Source: Sweltsa coloradensis (taxonomy: Eukaryota > Arthropoda > Insecta > Plecoptera > Chloroperlidae). From it: DNA of 64,000 nucleotides. Position 1 is the stretch's first letter; every line of letters starts with the position of its first letter. The position numbers and the translations under genes were made by a program. The DNA is taken from assembly GCA_024449915.1 (NCBI GenBank), contig JAMZAV010001300.1, positions 62,001 through 126,000 of the forward strand, written 5' to 3'. This document shows, one piece after another, positions 11,567-24,000 of this stretch. Below the pieces are notes generated by a model, which worked only from the letters and a program-made list of their open reading frames with translations, did not search any database and was not told the DNA's origin.

Positions 11567-12316
11567 AGTAGCCTATAATAGGCAAGAGTGGCGCCTTATA
11601 CAAACAATAGACTTAAAAACCCTATTATTTATTACAAATATCAAACTTAAATGCAAATGTTCCCGGGTACTTAACACACGACTCGCTCACTCGTCTAACA
11701 ACGACTTTGGCGTTTTCCTAGTCTAGTTGGCTAAGGCGCCCTTATACCCGAAATGTGGGGGACCTGGGTTCAATCCCTTGTTCGGGAAAGATTTCGTAAT
11801 TTCTGGAATGTATTTAAAAAGTTATTATTAAACATGTTTTGAAATGCATATAACTCAGTGTAGTCTATCATCTGTGACAATACTATGGGAAACATAGCCA
11901 GTACAAAATACGTGTAAATATTGCAAGGTTTACTCAATCTCCGAGCGGAATTTGGGGGTACCTTGAACGTGCAAGATTTGATACACCTTGGGCACTGCAT
12001 TTTCATAGCCAAAAAATAACAAACAAAAACTTTTTTTCAAAAACAAAACCATTGGCGTTAAAATAATTTCTTCACATTAGCAGCCTATTTTTCAATGTAT
12101 TTTTATTTTCTTGTATGTTTAAATCGCAGAGAATCTAGCTGATTATTGTTAGCAGTTCTCAGTAAACTCGTACCGGATGTCTTTTTAAAATTTTAGTGCA
12201 ATCTGTTCAGCGATTCGGCTGATTTTCGACGTACGCACATACACACACGTACCGAAGAACAGAATAAGCGTCGTTTGAGTTGAATGGAGACACAGTCGTT
12301 CGCTCCCTCGTTTAAT
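11567..12316 (-). mobile_element. Family W element, copy W1 (truncated at its CTAG end)
   Basis: Most of the 260-bp foldback module is missing; what remains runs from about 11567 to CCGGGTACTTAACACACGAC and GCGTTTTCCTAG (11720). The tRNA-like module follows at once: TAGTTGGCTAAGGCGCC (box A-like) and GGGTTCAATCCC (box B, about 11767). The distal half runs through AAATGCATATAACTCAGTGT and CTCCGAGCGGAATTTGGGG to TTCGCTCCCTCGTTTAATTA at about 12316. The order of modules is identical in W2 and W3. No ORF. Confidence 0.65.
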
Positions 12317-12531
12317 TATGCATAGCATGTAGCAACATCAAATTGAGATGAGATACAATAAAAAATTACTAGGGAAACGCCAAAGTAGTTGTTAGACGAG
12401 TGAGTGAGCCATGTGTTGAGTACCCAGTAACATTCCTTTTCTTCCCCCTAACTTAGGCCTCCCTAGCCTATCATAGGCTACAGTGGAGCATTATGGTCTA
12501 AACTATGGCCTAAATTTAAATACCCTATTAT

Positions 12532-12796
12532 TTATACGAATAATTTTAAATTTTTATCGTGGGAAACCTTTTATAGGGTGCAATAAGGCCCTCTTCAGGT
12601 GAACTAGGTATGTGCGGATAGGAAATTGTGAAGGGATGTCCGAGGGCTGTTTAAGAGGACTCAATCCCTTGCATTGGAAAACCTCGGAAAAAACCTTCAG
12701 TCAGGATTGCCGGTCTCGACGGGATTTGAACCCGGGACCTCCCGAATCAGAGTCGAGCGCTTAGCGCCCGAGCTAACACTGTCGGTTATACGAATA
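12532..12796 (-). mobile_element. tRNA-derived SINE family S, copy S1, with 11-bp target duplication
   Basis: The body is 12543-12785. The direct repeat TTATACGAATA flanks it at 12532-12542 and 12786-12796, and the empty site is seen in W3. On the minus strand the head is tRNA-like: a box A-type TTAGCTCGGGCGC, then a box B GGTTCAAATCC (plus 12722-12732), spaced as in a tRNA. The body then runs through GACTGAAGG, TTGAGTCCTCTTAAACAGCC and CCTGAAGAGGGCC to an A-rich 3' end. Transcription by RNA polymerase III and movement by a partner LINE are the usual biology of such elements, inferred here. Confidence 0.85.
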
Positions 12797-12986
12797 TAAT
12801 TATCAAACTTAAATGCAAATGTTCCCGGGTACTCAACACATGACTCGCTCACTCGTCTAATAACGACTGTGGTGTTTCCCTAGTCTAGTTGGCTAAGGCG
12901 CCCTTATAGCCGAAATGTGGAAGACGTGGGTTCAATCCCCTGGTCGGGAAAGATTTTGTAATTTCTTTATTGTATTTAAAAAATTA

Positions 12987-13862
12987 TTGGATGAGCGTAG
13001 CGAGCGAAGCGAAGATTCCATTTCACTACACTGAAGAAAAAAATCCGGAATGTTTTTTATTCTTTCTTTCTTTTTTTTTGTATTTTTGTCTGTTCGTTAG
13101 CACGATTCCGGCTAAACCGACACTCCAATTGCGATGAAATTTTCTGGAGGCCTTCGAAATCTCTGAACTTAGAATTGCACGATTCGAAAAATCGATCAAA
13201 AAATTATTTCTCGTGAAAATCGCAATTTTACGATTTATTTCGATTTTTTTAAAAATTCTTCGACTTATAACACCTACATGCTTTATTCGATTGTAATGAT
13301 TTTTTAACAGAACCTTAATTTTATGAATTATTATTATCGTGTGAAATTTGAGCGCAATCAAACAATTATTTCTCTTAATAATTGCAATTTTACAATTTTG
13401 CTGTGGTGCTGGGATAATGCTAAGGCTTTTACAATTTTCATTTTTTTTTTAAGTGAAAGGTGTTTAAGATTAAAAAACAATACATCTAAACATTTACCAG
13501 ACGGATTTTATGATTTTTGTTTTGTTTGATAAATATGATTTTTTCCCTTTGCATTGTTTGAAAATGTATGTTTTTTGTGAAAAACCTATATTTCCCATAT
13601 TTTAAATGAAAAACTATAAATGTCATCAAAAAAGTGTCCGGTGAATTTGTCAGAATAAGACTTGTGAGAACATTAAAAAAGAAATTATCCTTTCATCTTA
13701 AAATCTGTAGAAGCAGTAGGAACAATTGTTAGCAAATGTGCTAGAATAAAAGTTTTGAGGTAATAACATAATAAAACAACAGAAAATCCGCATAACACAT
13801 GGCAACTCAATGCACCAATTACGCTCATCCAACAACGCGGCGGGACTTAAGCGTTTTCCTAG
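12987..13862 (+). mobile_element. Family X element, copy X2, inserted in W2
   Basis: Ends are TTGGATGAGCGTAGCGAGCG and GCGTTTTCCTAG, as in X1 and X3. The first 400 bp match X1 closely. From about 13390 to 13770 the interior is unlike X1 and X3, with ATTTTGCTGTGGTGCTGGG and CCAGACGGATTTTATGAT, so part of the module array has been replaced or has diverged. The last 90 bp return to the family text. Surrounding W2 sequence gives a clean empty site, with at most a TT or TTA duplicated. Confidence 0.7.
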
Positions 13863-14366
13863 TTAAACATGTTGTGAAATGCATATAATGCAGTGTAGTC
13901 TATCATCTGTGGCAATAGGGCCTACTATGGTAACAATATCGCCAGTACGAAATACGTATAAATATTGCAAGGTTTACTCAATCTCCGAGCGGAATTTGGG
14001 GATACCTTGGGCGTGCAAAATTTGACAAACTTGGGCACGGCATACCACGGCCAGGCAAATAACAAACAAAAATTATATTTTCAAAATCTAAACCATTGTC
14101 GTTAAAATAATTCCTAAACATTGGAAGCCTATTTTTCAACTTATTATTTCTTGTAGGTTTAAATCGCAATGGATCTAGCTGATTTTGTTAGCAGTTCTCA
14201 GTTAACTCGTACCGGATGTCTGTCTAAAATTTCAGCGCAATCTGTTCAGCGATTCGGCTGATTTTCGACGTACACACACATACATACACACGCACGCAGC
14301 CTAACAATAAGCGCCGTTTGAGTTGAATGGAGATCACTACGTTCGCTGCGCTCACTCGTTCAATTA

Positions 14367-15760
14367 ATCTCACATTTTAAAAACGTTTTATCAAATTTAA
14401 GATTTTCTAACTATCCATCCAAATGCACGAGTAAGAAATTCGTTGATAAGAAATGCATGCATGGGTACGAATAACGAAGTGAATGAATGAAAAGTGCATG
14501 AGCAAACCTCCGGGATCTTGCCTTATTGTGGCATACTTGACTTCAGAGGAGCATAACAATCCATGGTGTATATAAGGATTATCAATACTCATTATTTGAA
14601 ATGTTCTAAATGTTGCATGGTATAATATTTTATGAAAATCAATCCAGAAATTATAAAAACCATCTCAGCGGGTATTGGTTTTTATAAGAATGAATAAAAT
14701 ATTGCCTCATCTTTTTTATAATATGTTATTCATCCAAGATTTTAGTTTTAAAAATATAAGTTATATTTTAAAATTATCTTACCTTTAATATACATTGTTT
14801 TATCATCCAAGATGAAAATAATGTTAAGAATATATTATATTTTTAAATTCATGTCTGTGATGTTATACTAGTCTACAGAATATGTGAGAATTTAGACCAC
14901 TAAACATTATATATACGCATTATTGAGTTTTTTTGCTTTGCTTATCTTTGTCTTTTCTACATGCGTGTAGTTTCGGGTCTCGGTCCTCTGATTTTTTTAA
15001 TTTTTGGCCTGCCCTTTTATCATGACTATATACTGACTGCTAACGGACTAAAATACACGTACTGTATGCTTGATAGTATTAGCGTCGGTATTAGTATTAG
15101 TAGTTTAAGGGCGCCTTAACAGCTAACTAAGATTATTCGCGCCACCAAGATAAAACAATTTCTATAAGTGTGAGTTACCACCATGTATACTTCTTTCCAA
15201 GGGGAGGGACATAAGGGGAGACGCGATGTGTCCCAGAGTGCCCTGCTATTTTCAGTGTGCGTTTCTTCTGTGTGTTGTTTGTATCATGTAGCATGTGCTG
15301 TACTGATTTTGCATGTCTGTACTGCTTACTTATTGTAACTGGCTTCAGAGGTCAGTCTGTGCCCTGCATTGAACTTCCTGCCCTTCGGGCAGTTAAACCT
15401 CAATAAATAATAATTATTGTAATAATTGTTGTGGTCAGGAATTAGTGTGAGAAAGGATTTAGTTGGTAAAGCAAGTAGACGAAAATATATTTTGAACAGT
15501 CAAGTCACATAATTTATTATTTTTATGTACAAAACGACTTATTGGTACTGTACAAATAATGGTATAATACAAAAATTTAGTAAGATCACAGCCTTTTTCT
15601 CCTTAACATTATAAATCGCAATAAGGAGTTGAATGTACACTTCATTTTATTCACAACAGTTAACAAGCACTTATATATTTGGCATAACATCAATACTTTT
15701 TAATGACTTAATACTTATTATTATAGACAATGATTTTAAATAAATGAATATACGAAAACA
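14367..15760. other. AT-rich spacer, no gene recognised
   Basis: No exon or RNA gene can be supported. A short segment at 15180-15410, with CTGCCCTTCGGGCAGTTAAA followed by CTCAATAAATAATAATTATT, looks like the 3' tail of a LINE (hairpin, then an AATAAT microsatellite), but no coding part is attached. Confidence 0.4.
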
Positions 15761-16149
15761 TTGTTATATAAAATATACAATCTTTCCATAACGTGCCAAC
15801 GTCCCACGTCATGCCACATTGTTGTTTGGAATCATTGCGTTTGTTTGTGTTGTTATCGACGGCATTCAGGTCAGGCGATCAAGTGTAGGAGTACTCCTGA
15901 ATGTACTCGACGTATTCCACGTTACCGGTCGTTGACGCACTCCGTCTGTCTACTCGGAGCTATGCACGCTTATTTCGGACAACTTATGGCACAGAGCCCA
16001 CATTCTCGGCTGGCGGATTCGACGATTATCAACAGTGCGGTATGATCGTGGTTAAGACTGGTGTGTACGTTTCGTTATATTCCATAAAGCGTTCGGCAGT
16101 TTTAGTATGCCTTTTTTTAAAAACCGAACTACAAGAAAATATATTATGA
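15761..16149. other. GC-richer island of unknown nature
   Basis: About 250 bp at 15785-16045 is clearly richer in G, C and CpG than its surroundings and stays open in two plus-strand frames (94 and 82 codons). Neither translation resembles a known family and neither has a clear splice site. It lies about 1.7 kb downstream of the RASL11-like stop codon and could be distal 3' UTR, a decayed exon or a repeat. Confidence 0.3.
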
Positions 16150-17773
16150 AATTAAATTGCATTTGTTTTGAAGATGTTTGTACTTGATAATATATTGTTT
16201 GGAAAGTAACTTACTTTATACGAAAATATTTGTAAATTTTAACATTTCCGACGAGCGTAAACAGCAGTCTTAAAATATATGTTCACCACTTCACTCAGCG
16301 GACTAGATTAAAATGTGATGTAATGTTAGCTTAGGCCTACATCAATGACTAGTCTGTTGGCGAGTGACATTTCCAATTATTTCCATACTTTAAATTACAG
16401 TATTCAAACGTAAAAAGTAAATCTTATTTTGCTGCATCTTACCGACTAGATTTTACATCTGGTAATAACACATTACATACATTACACATTTTGTACATTA
16501 CAAGTTACAATGACATATGAGGAATATCTTGTATTGTCTACCATTAGAATTGTCCATCTTAAACAAACAAAGTCTTTAAACAAGTACTTTATGGAACATT
16601 GTTGTAAAATGCAACAATGGTGATTTAATTTTAATTCCATCTAAATAATTATCTTAATTGAGATAATAAATAATTAATTTCTCACTTAATTTTTAAGATG
16701 AAATATACACAATCTGAGACAAACTATCAGGAATGTGTGACAGCAGACAATAAAGATGTTAATATCCGATCATCGTCGTACGTTAATACTTACTAGGCAT
16801 ATTGGTCACAGGAATAACTGTTGCAATAATCTCAAACAATACAAAAAATCCCCCTTTCAAATATTTAGTCATAAAACGATTGTTTTGTTTCTCTTTTTGG
16901 ACTCAGCACAAAGTTGGATTCGTTTTTTTAAATTTAGCGCGCAAATCGCGGAGATTACAGAAAAGTGTGATTTCATCTAAGCCTCGCTGGTAAGTCAGGT
17001 CCGTAAAAAGTAACGGTCGTTGGGTTGTCTCAGCAATAAACCGTTTAAAACCGGTTTTAAAAGAGCTAACGCTAACTTGTCTGCTGAAAAACCGGTTTTC
17101 CGGGACAAGTTAGCGTGAACGGCTTACCCAATGAATTACAAGGTACTGTGGTCAGAAGAGAAACAGACACAATACGTATAAATGCTCTACGATCATAGTA
17201 AGTCCTTATTTGATAATAATTGATATGCAGAATAGCATTGCAAACTACCGGTCTCTCATTAGAAGATTTGACCGGCTTCTGTTGTTAGTTAAGTACATTA
17301 CATATATTGAGATATCTTATGTGAAAACATCAAACAGTATGGTTTCCAATAAGCAGCAAGGTTGAGAGCAGAAAGATGAAGAGCTCCCCCACTCGAGTGA
17401 CAGTATTATGGGGGTGTACCGCCACTCTTTGAGGGTAATCAATGATGCATTACTGTTTACAAAGAGGTGTTTTAAATGTTTATCCACAGCATCATCTGGC
17501 CAAGTTCCGAAACGGAGCGTGGTGACACAAATCCTCGTGCCAACTGTAATTGTGTCGTCTTTCACCTCCGAATTCCTCTCGAACTGGACGGTAATAGTCT
17601 CGTCCGTAGTCTGACACGTCAATTAGTCACAGCCTAATTGACGGCAGACAGGTAGGTACGAGTTACCGATCCACTGCCTTGTGGATCTTGAGACTGAACT
17701 CTGAAAGTGCGTGAACTCCTCACGGTACCGTCGCGACACACCTGGTGGGAGAGTCGTGACTGCACCCTGGTAG
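16150..17773 (-). other. Downstream flank and probable 3' UTR of the RASL11-like gene
   Basis: No AATAAA is seen on the minus strand in the first kilobase after the stop at 17774; a variant ATTAAA lies near 16624 and AATAAA near 15646, so the poly(A) site is not settled. At 17047-17116 two AACCGGTT sites (17049-17056 and 17090-17097) lie beside and within a short hairpin with CGCTAACTTGTC and GACAAGTTAGCG arms. Confidence 0.35.
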
Positions 17774-18097
17774 TCACAGGGACGCCGTCGCCGTGAAGTT
17801 CTGGCGCCTCTTGAGCACGCGGCTGCGGTGGAGATCAGACTTCTGGCAGACCACCACGGTACCACCCTGCGTCGTCTGCGCCGTCAAGGTCTTGCCGTTG
17901 CCAATCAACGTGCCGATCATCTTCGAGACTGAGAACTTGCGGGACTTTTGGTTCGACGAGTTGGCCTGAAGACACCGGCACTCGTTCACTAGGGTCTCGA
18001 AGGCTTGGTACAAGTCTGAGCTGTTCTCTGCTACCGACACCTCGTAGAACTGACAGCCGATGCGCAGGGCGGCGGCGCGACCCTCCTCCTCATCCAC
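17774..18097 (-). CDS. RASL11-like: RASL11-like exon 6 (last coding exon, residues 135-241)
   Basis: The acceptor is TTTCTGTGCAG before GTGGATGAGG. The exon encodes the end of the G domain, including the G5 Ser-Val-Ala at 155-157 and the following helix (DLYQAFETLVNEC), then a family-specific tail with RKFSVSKM, a Gly/Thr-rich stretch and a basic patch. It ends with TGA at 17774-17776. The exon is GC-rich compared with its surroundings, as expected for constrained coding sequence. Confidence 0.9.
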   Translation of the reverse strand: MDEEEGRAAALRIGCQFYEVSVAENSSDLYQAFETLVNECRCLQANSSNQKSRKFSVSKMIGTLIGNGKTLTAQTTQGGTVVVCQKSDLHRSRVLKRRQNFTATASL

Positions 18098-21000
18098 CTG
18101 CACAGAAACAAAAACCACGTCGTCAAGATCGGTTGGCCTTGACTAAACAAACAAGTCTGCGTCTCTTACTATCTTTAGGTTTGGCACTTGCAGAAGGAAC
18201 TGGCAACGACTTCGCAACGGAAACAGCAGTTGCTCCTCAAGAGCGCAAATATATGATTGAAACGTTTCATTGAACGAAACTAAAGCAACTACAGTTTCCG
18301 TTGCTTTATCGTTGTCAGTTGACTTCTGTTCTGTCTGTTCGCGGCCTACGGCCATCAACGGTCAAAACCGGTTTTTATCGGTGGTTTAAATGCCATAACC
18401 GGTTTTCCGGGTAATTTCAAGACCTGAAAATCGCAGAAAAAGTACTGTACACAAATATTGTAAAAAATGACTTTGTGCTTGGTATTTTGTGTGATATTTA
18501 GTTACTGAAAACTATATTTTCTTGTAAGTGATTAATGCAATGAGTCCATTAATGCAGATTTATATATCAACTACTCAAATACCTCTTAAATCACTCCACA
18601 AACACAAAATGAAAACAATCGATTGCTATAACCAGATTTGTGAATTGTGTATGTGATGTGTGTTCAATAAAACATATTATACTATAATGGATACAATTGT
18701 GGATAATATTGTGGCATTGTGGCAACTTAATTACAATGTAACAATGTTTGAAAAATAAAACAGAATGCAGCTACAACTAGAAACACGATGTATAGTTCAA
18801 AAAGTTTCAAGAAATACGTAAAACAACTTGACAAACTACAAGATCTACGCCTGTAGGTGTGTGTGTGCTTAGCCCAAATACTTGAACATCAACTTGACAA
18901 ATGATCTGATCTGATTTGTACACGTGAGTCGACCAACCTAACCCAAATACTTCTTGTAACTAACGTGTCACAAGAAGGAGGTACACTTGACTCTTGCCAG
19001 ACTTAGTAAGTTTTTGGCAGCAACATCGGTGGTCTCGACTCTGACACTAAGACGTAGGAGACGTTGACGAATTGTTGGACTTTATGAAACGATAAATAGG
19101 TGGACGACTTCTGTTGTTTGGTAGTTTGTCGCGGCTTCAAGTTCTCTAATACGCTGCCAAGGAATTAGGTTTAGGTCAATGTACGATAAATTCGTTTGGG
19201 GAGTAAAAAAGAAATGTGTATATAATATGTTGACACGATCCTAGTTCTTAAGATGTGAAATTTAAAACTTGGAACATGAACAAAGCTTTCATTGACAATA
19301 GTTTCTAGATAAGAGTATCTTATTACTTTGAAGCAACTCGAAGGAATTAGTTTAATGACTTGACGAGAAAAGAGGACATAACTTTTTACTGTAAACATCT
19401 TGAGTCGAAATGGTGTGAATGATAAAAAAGTTTTGTGATCTTACCACATGAATATCGTTAGATTGTACTGTCCTAACGAAGCTATAGACATTTACCTCAA
19501 AAATATGTTTTATTGAGCAATTTACTTTTGTGTTAAGAAGTTAACAACAATCACGTAATCCAAAACTTGTTATTGGCTAAAGTTCAAAAAATTTGATACA
19601 CCCCCCCCCCCCCCCAATCGCGCACTAAATCTGCATTTCTCACAATATGTATTTAGTGCTTTCAGACTGTCAAAGCCACATATTTAGTGCGCATTTACTT
19701 AAGGTTCAAACGCTATCTAAATTTAAAAATTTGTGTTCAAACGATAGCGAAGAGCGAACCGCTAATAAAATGACCATTACACTTATTTTCAGATACGAAT
19801 CTACTCAAGCTTACCTTTCTGAGGTGTTCGAGATCTGCCTTGTTCGCTAGGAGGGTAACGGGCACTCCGCTCACAGGCCGCAACTTCTGAAAGTTAGCTA
19901 GGACCTCGACGGCGTACTCGAATGACTGTTTGTCGGTGATGGAGTAGACTACTACACACGCATCTGCCCACTGGACTTGCTCCAAGGGGAAGATGGAGTC
20001 ACGCTGGAAAGAAAGAGAAGAACACTTCGTAAGCATAAGAAGGAAAGAGCCCTACACCACTGTGCACTGGAGTTGCTCCATGGGGAAGATGGAGTCACGC
20101 TGGAAAGAAAGAGAACACCTCGTAAGCATAAGAAGGAAAGAGCCCTACATCACTGTGCACTGGACTTGCTCCATGGGGAAGATGGAGTCACGCTGGAAGG
20201 TGAAGACTTATTATGAGCACAGCAGTAGAACATGCACCCAATTCTAACTCAGTCACTCTTCACGGCTCTCCATGTTCAATATCTTCAGCCGTATGTTGAT
20301 AGTGTGTATTTTTTCCTAGCATTTAACTAAAACCATTTGTTGTAAGCTCGAATGAATTAAATTGAAATAAATTTTGAACCAAAACATCTAGAATAGAACA
20401 CATGTGATACAAACTCAGAGACGAATTTTGGAAAGAAGCTGCAAATTCGTGTCTATACAGGCCCATCGCGAATATAAAGAGTCCCGAGCGCAGTAGTATA
20501 GCAGTCTAGAGGTACACTAATTGATTTAAATTTAAATATTAAAGAGTTTTAATCCACTAAGTAGGTTGTAATATAAAATGTGTATTAAATATATTTATTA
20601 TTTTATGGTTTCTTATACTATTTAGTTAATTAAACTGGTTTACAAGCGAGGTCTATAAAGAAATGATATAAAATTTTGTTGTATAACATGTGTTCTAATG
20701 AAATGTGTATCACTTTCTCGAAACAAAGATGAGGTTTCAGTGGGGAACTTGCATGTATCTTCTTGCCCAACATCACACAATGAACTCTTTGCTATTATGA
20801 CCTACACATCGGACGGTCCTGTTGCTAGGGGACCTCCCATAGAGGCTAACCTCAACTGGGGTCACCTCTGGAGTGTTCTGAGTAGAGGATATTGACAGAT
20901 AAGGGGTGTGACGTATACGTACGTTGAGCGAGATCAAATCCAGACGTCTCGCTCCCTACTTAGACGAGTCGGGAATGTTAATTCGCAACGTTTACATCAG

Positions 21001-24000
21001 GGAACATGTTGTGGAAAGAACCCGCCTGTCTCCATACTCAAGTAGGCCTTCGTCTCAAGTATCAACTCGTCTGAGAATTTAAGATAACTTTCTGTCTTTT
21101 TTTTACTTTTAATTAACTAAAATTACATAAATTCACTATATGCCTGAAATATGAAAGTTTTTTTATACTTGGAATTGAAATTCGCATTAATCAAATCAAT
21201 TTGAACACGTTTTGCAGCTGCAACATTTTGTGTTGAATATAATAACGTCAAGTGCATTGTCAATGATCGCCGATTAAAATTAAAATATAGCACAATTCAT
21301 TTAGGGAGGCTAGAGTTATTTAAAGATTTATTCTAAAAACTTACATAGTTTTATTTCTTTCGTCTTACCTAACGTCTTAGTGTGTAGTTTCTAGACAATT
21401 TGTTTTTAACATTTTTTTTAGAATTAAAGACGATTTTACTTCATTCAGTAAATTGATCATAGAGTATGAAGAGAAAGTATTTAATCAACACTTACTGTTT
21501 CTCCCGAAACGTCCACGATTTCCACGTCTAGTTGGGTGTTGTTGACGGTGACTGTTTGTCGGTACAACAGATCTGAAACAAAACGAGATTTACATCGTTA
21601 ATACTTCTTCATGTACATTTATAACCATGCCCTTGATTAACCGCTGATTTCGTTTCTTTACTCAAAGTCAAAGCACACATAACTAACTCCGCTACGTACT
21701 CAAAGGGATCTGAAAACAAATTAACGTGTAACATTAACACGTACCTATCGACGCCTTTGCTTTGAGGTACTTTTGTGATGGCGTTCGTCCACTCTTGCAC
21801 TGACATGTTTACGGTCAAGGCGTTCCTTACATCGAATAATTGGATCCCGCACGAATGGCTTCTACATAACCTTAATCCCTAAGAGTAATCCGTACTTCCT
21901 ATAATTCAAAGGCGTATGAAATAGGTAAAAATTCCATAACATAGACCTTTGAATTTAATTCCCAAATCCTCACACCTGCTTAATTAATTAGTTATTTAAA
22001 ATCGTTTGAAGTATTCCAGGTACACCTGAGGTACGCCCTAGAATGATTAACTACAGGAAAATAACTATTGATAAATAGAATGTCTACATTGGTCATCGTG
22101 CCCCAAGGGGCATGTACAACTTCAATTAATTATTAATTAATTTAATATTGTTGATAATACCATCCGTGGTGGTTCATATATGGTTGGGGCGCAGATCCGA
22201 AGCGTAAGACTTCTTTCTATAGACTTATAGTCCATGAGCCAGCTAATCCAAACCCTCCCCCCCCCGGGGCGGAAGGTTTGAAAGTGGTTTCGAGAAGCTA
22301 TTTATATTACATTTTGATTTTCACTTGTTAGCCATCATGACTTTGGTGGGTGTACCCACCAGGGGTGACCAAACATATTTGTCCCAAAACTAAAAATATT
22401 TATTTAGAGCCAAACTATACGCAAATGGTCTAGATTTTCTTCATAATTTCATTTTAATTAAATATTTCGAATTTTAGAAATTAACTTTAGGGAGAGATCA
22501 TTACTATATCAGGAGATAGCACCCGATGCTGCATTGGAAAACATGAAAATTTTTCGTTCCTTTATGGGCATGTGACTATTCAAATGAAAGGTCTTGATGA
22601 GTAGATTAAAAATATGTAATTTTATGCATATGTTAATAATGCATTTTGGGTCAAATTTGTCAAAAAAACACTCGAAAAACCTCGCTGTGGGAAGCCGCAT
22701 GCCGTAATCTGAAATTATGGTCACACCGTTTGATGTTTTGTTTATATTTAGTTTGAATAAATATAATTAGCATAGTTTTTATGTATTTCGATCAAAAACT
22801 ATGTATTTGTTTAATTTAAATTGTTTAAAAGTTCCGAAAATTTTGTATTATTTATGCAACTACAGAATAAATTGCATGTATACGACTTTTTTTTCGTTGA
22901 AATATTCTATATATTAAGTGTTCTGTATAATAGGATAAATTATAATTAATTAACTGAATCATTTAGTCTTAAAGAGGCAATCGGTATTGAAGCAAAGATA
23001 AACAAATTAAGCTGGCTACCATGCAATATAGGTACAATTTGCCTGTACAAATCCGTGCAATACAAAGTATAATTTACAAAACTCTACAAAAGTTAATAGT
23101 TTCTATTACTTTTGAATATGTTATAAGTGAGATGCATATTTTTTATCATCAATAAATTTCAATTAATTGATGTACGGTATATAATAATACATATAACTCA
23201 AAGGACCAGTATACTACTTGGCATTATTTTGTTGTGTAATTCGTAGCAACATTATAAAATGCTCATAAGCAGGTTATTATATACAAAATCTTTTACTGAC
23301 AACATTTTAGTAACCGCGCTGTCCAAATAAATGATGTTATTATATTTTTATTTACCATATTTTCTTGCTTAGTGTTAATTGGCCATAAAAACATTAGTAG
23401 TCCGTTGTATCGAATTATCATTTAACTCGGGTACTAGATTAACGCCCACTGCGACCCTGCATCAGAACTGATAATAATCACCTCAAAAAAGGAATAAGAT
23501 GTGGGTTTTATTTATTTATTTAACGTCTCATATTCAGTTAAAAAACTGATTTACATAAATTGGGGGTGTTTTAGCCATTATGCAGATATCTGGGGAGAAA
23601 TAGTTGGGGGCGACGACAGTAACACAGTTGCTTCTTTTGTGTACGTTTCGTTCATAATTCAAATCATCAAATTGTGCCATATTTATAAAAATTTATCTTA
23701 ATTTTTTTATAAATTTTTTTCATTTTTTTTAAATATTTTTTTCCCGTTTTGGCTTCTATTATGACACATGTAGGGTTTCTCACAAAACCCATTTAGGTTT
23801 TTGGGTTTTACAATTGACTTACAAAATACCATGCAATAAGCCTTTAGCATGTACTTGCTTGTTATTAAAAAGGTGGCTTAAATGCTACCTCCCACGGTTT
23901 TTAGATTACAAGATTGTAACGACAAGTTAATTAAAGATAGGTTGCATCTTAGTTATCACCTAGTAAATTTTTAAAATTTATACAAAATTTTTTAATGTCT

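Larger units (their letters stand above)
12369..14366 (-). mobile_element. Family W element, copy W2, interrupted by a SINE and an X element
   Basis: The foldback module starts CTAGGGAAACGCCAAAGT at 12369 and ends GTGTTTCCCTAG at 12883, but is split by SINE S1 (12543-12785). The tRNA-like module (TAGTTGGCTAAGGCGCCC at about 12885, GGTTCAATCC at about 12930) follows. The distal half is split by X2 (12987-13862) between AAAAAATTA and TTAAACATG; uninterrupted W1 and W3 carry the joined text here. The element ends near 14366 with CGCTGCGCTCACTCGTTCAA. Removing both inserts leaves a W unit close in length to W3. Confidence 0.7.

Noticed and set aside
21609..21818. Minus-strand frame containing a PFEYVAELV-like stretch reminiscent of SFEYAVEVL in exon 5 of the GTPase
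   Set aside because: Only about eight residues resemble each other, the position in the gene is wrong (before exon 4), and the DNA does not align; treated as chance.
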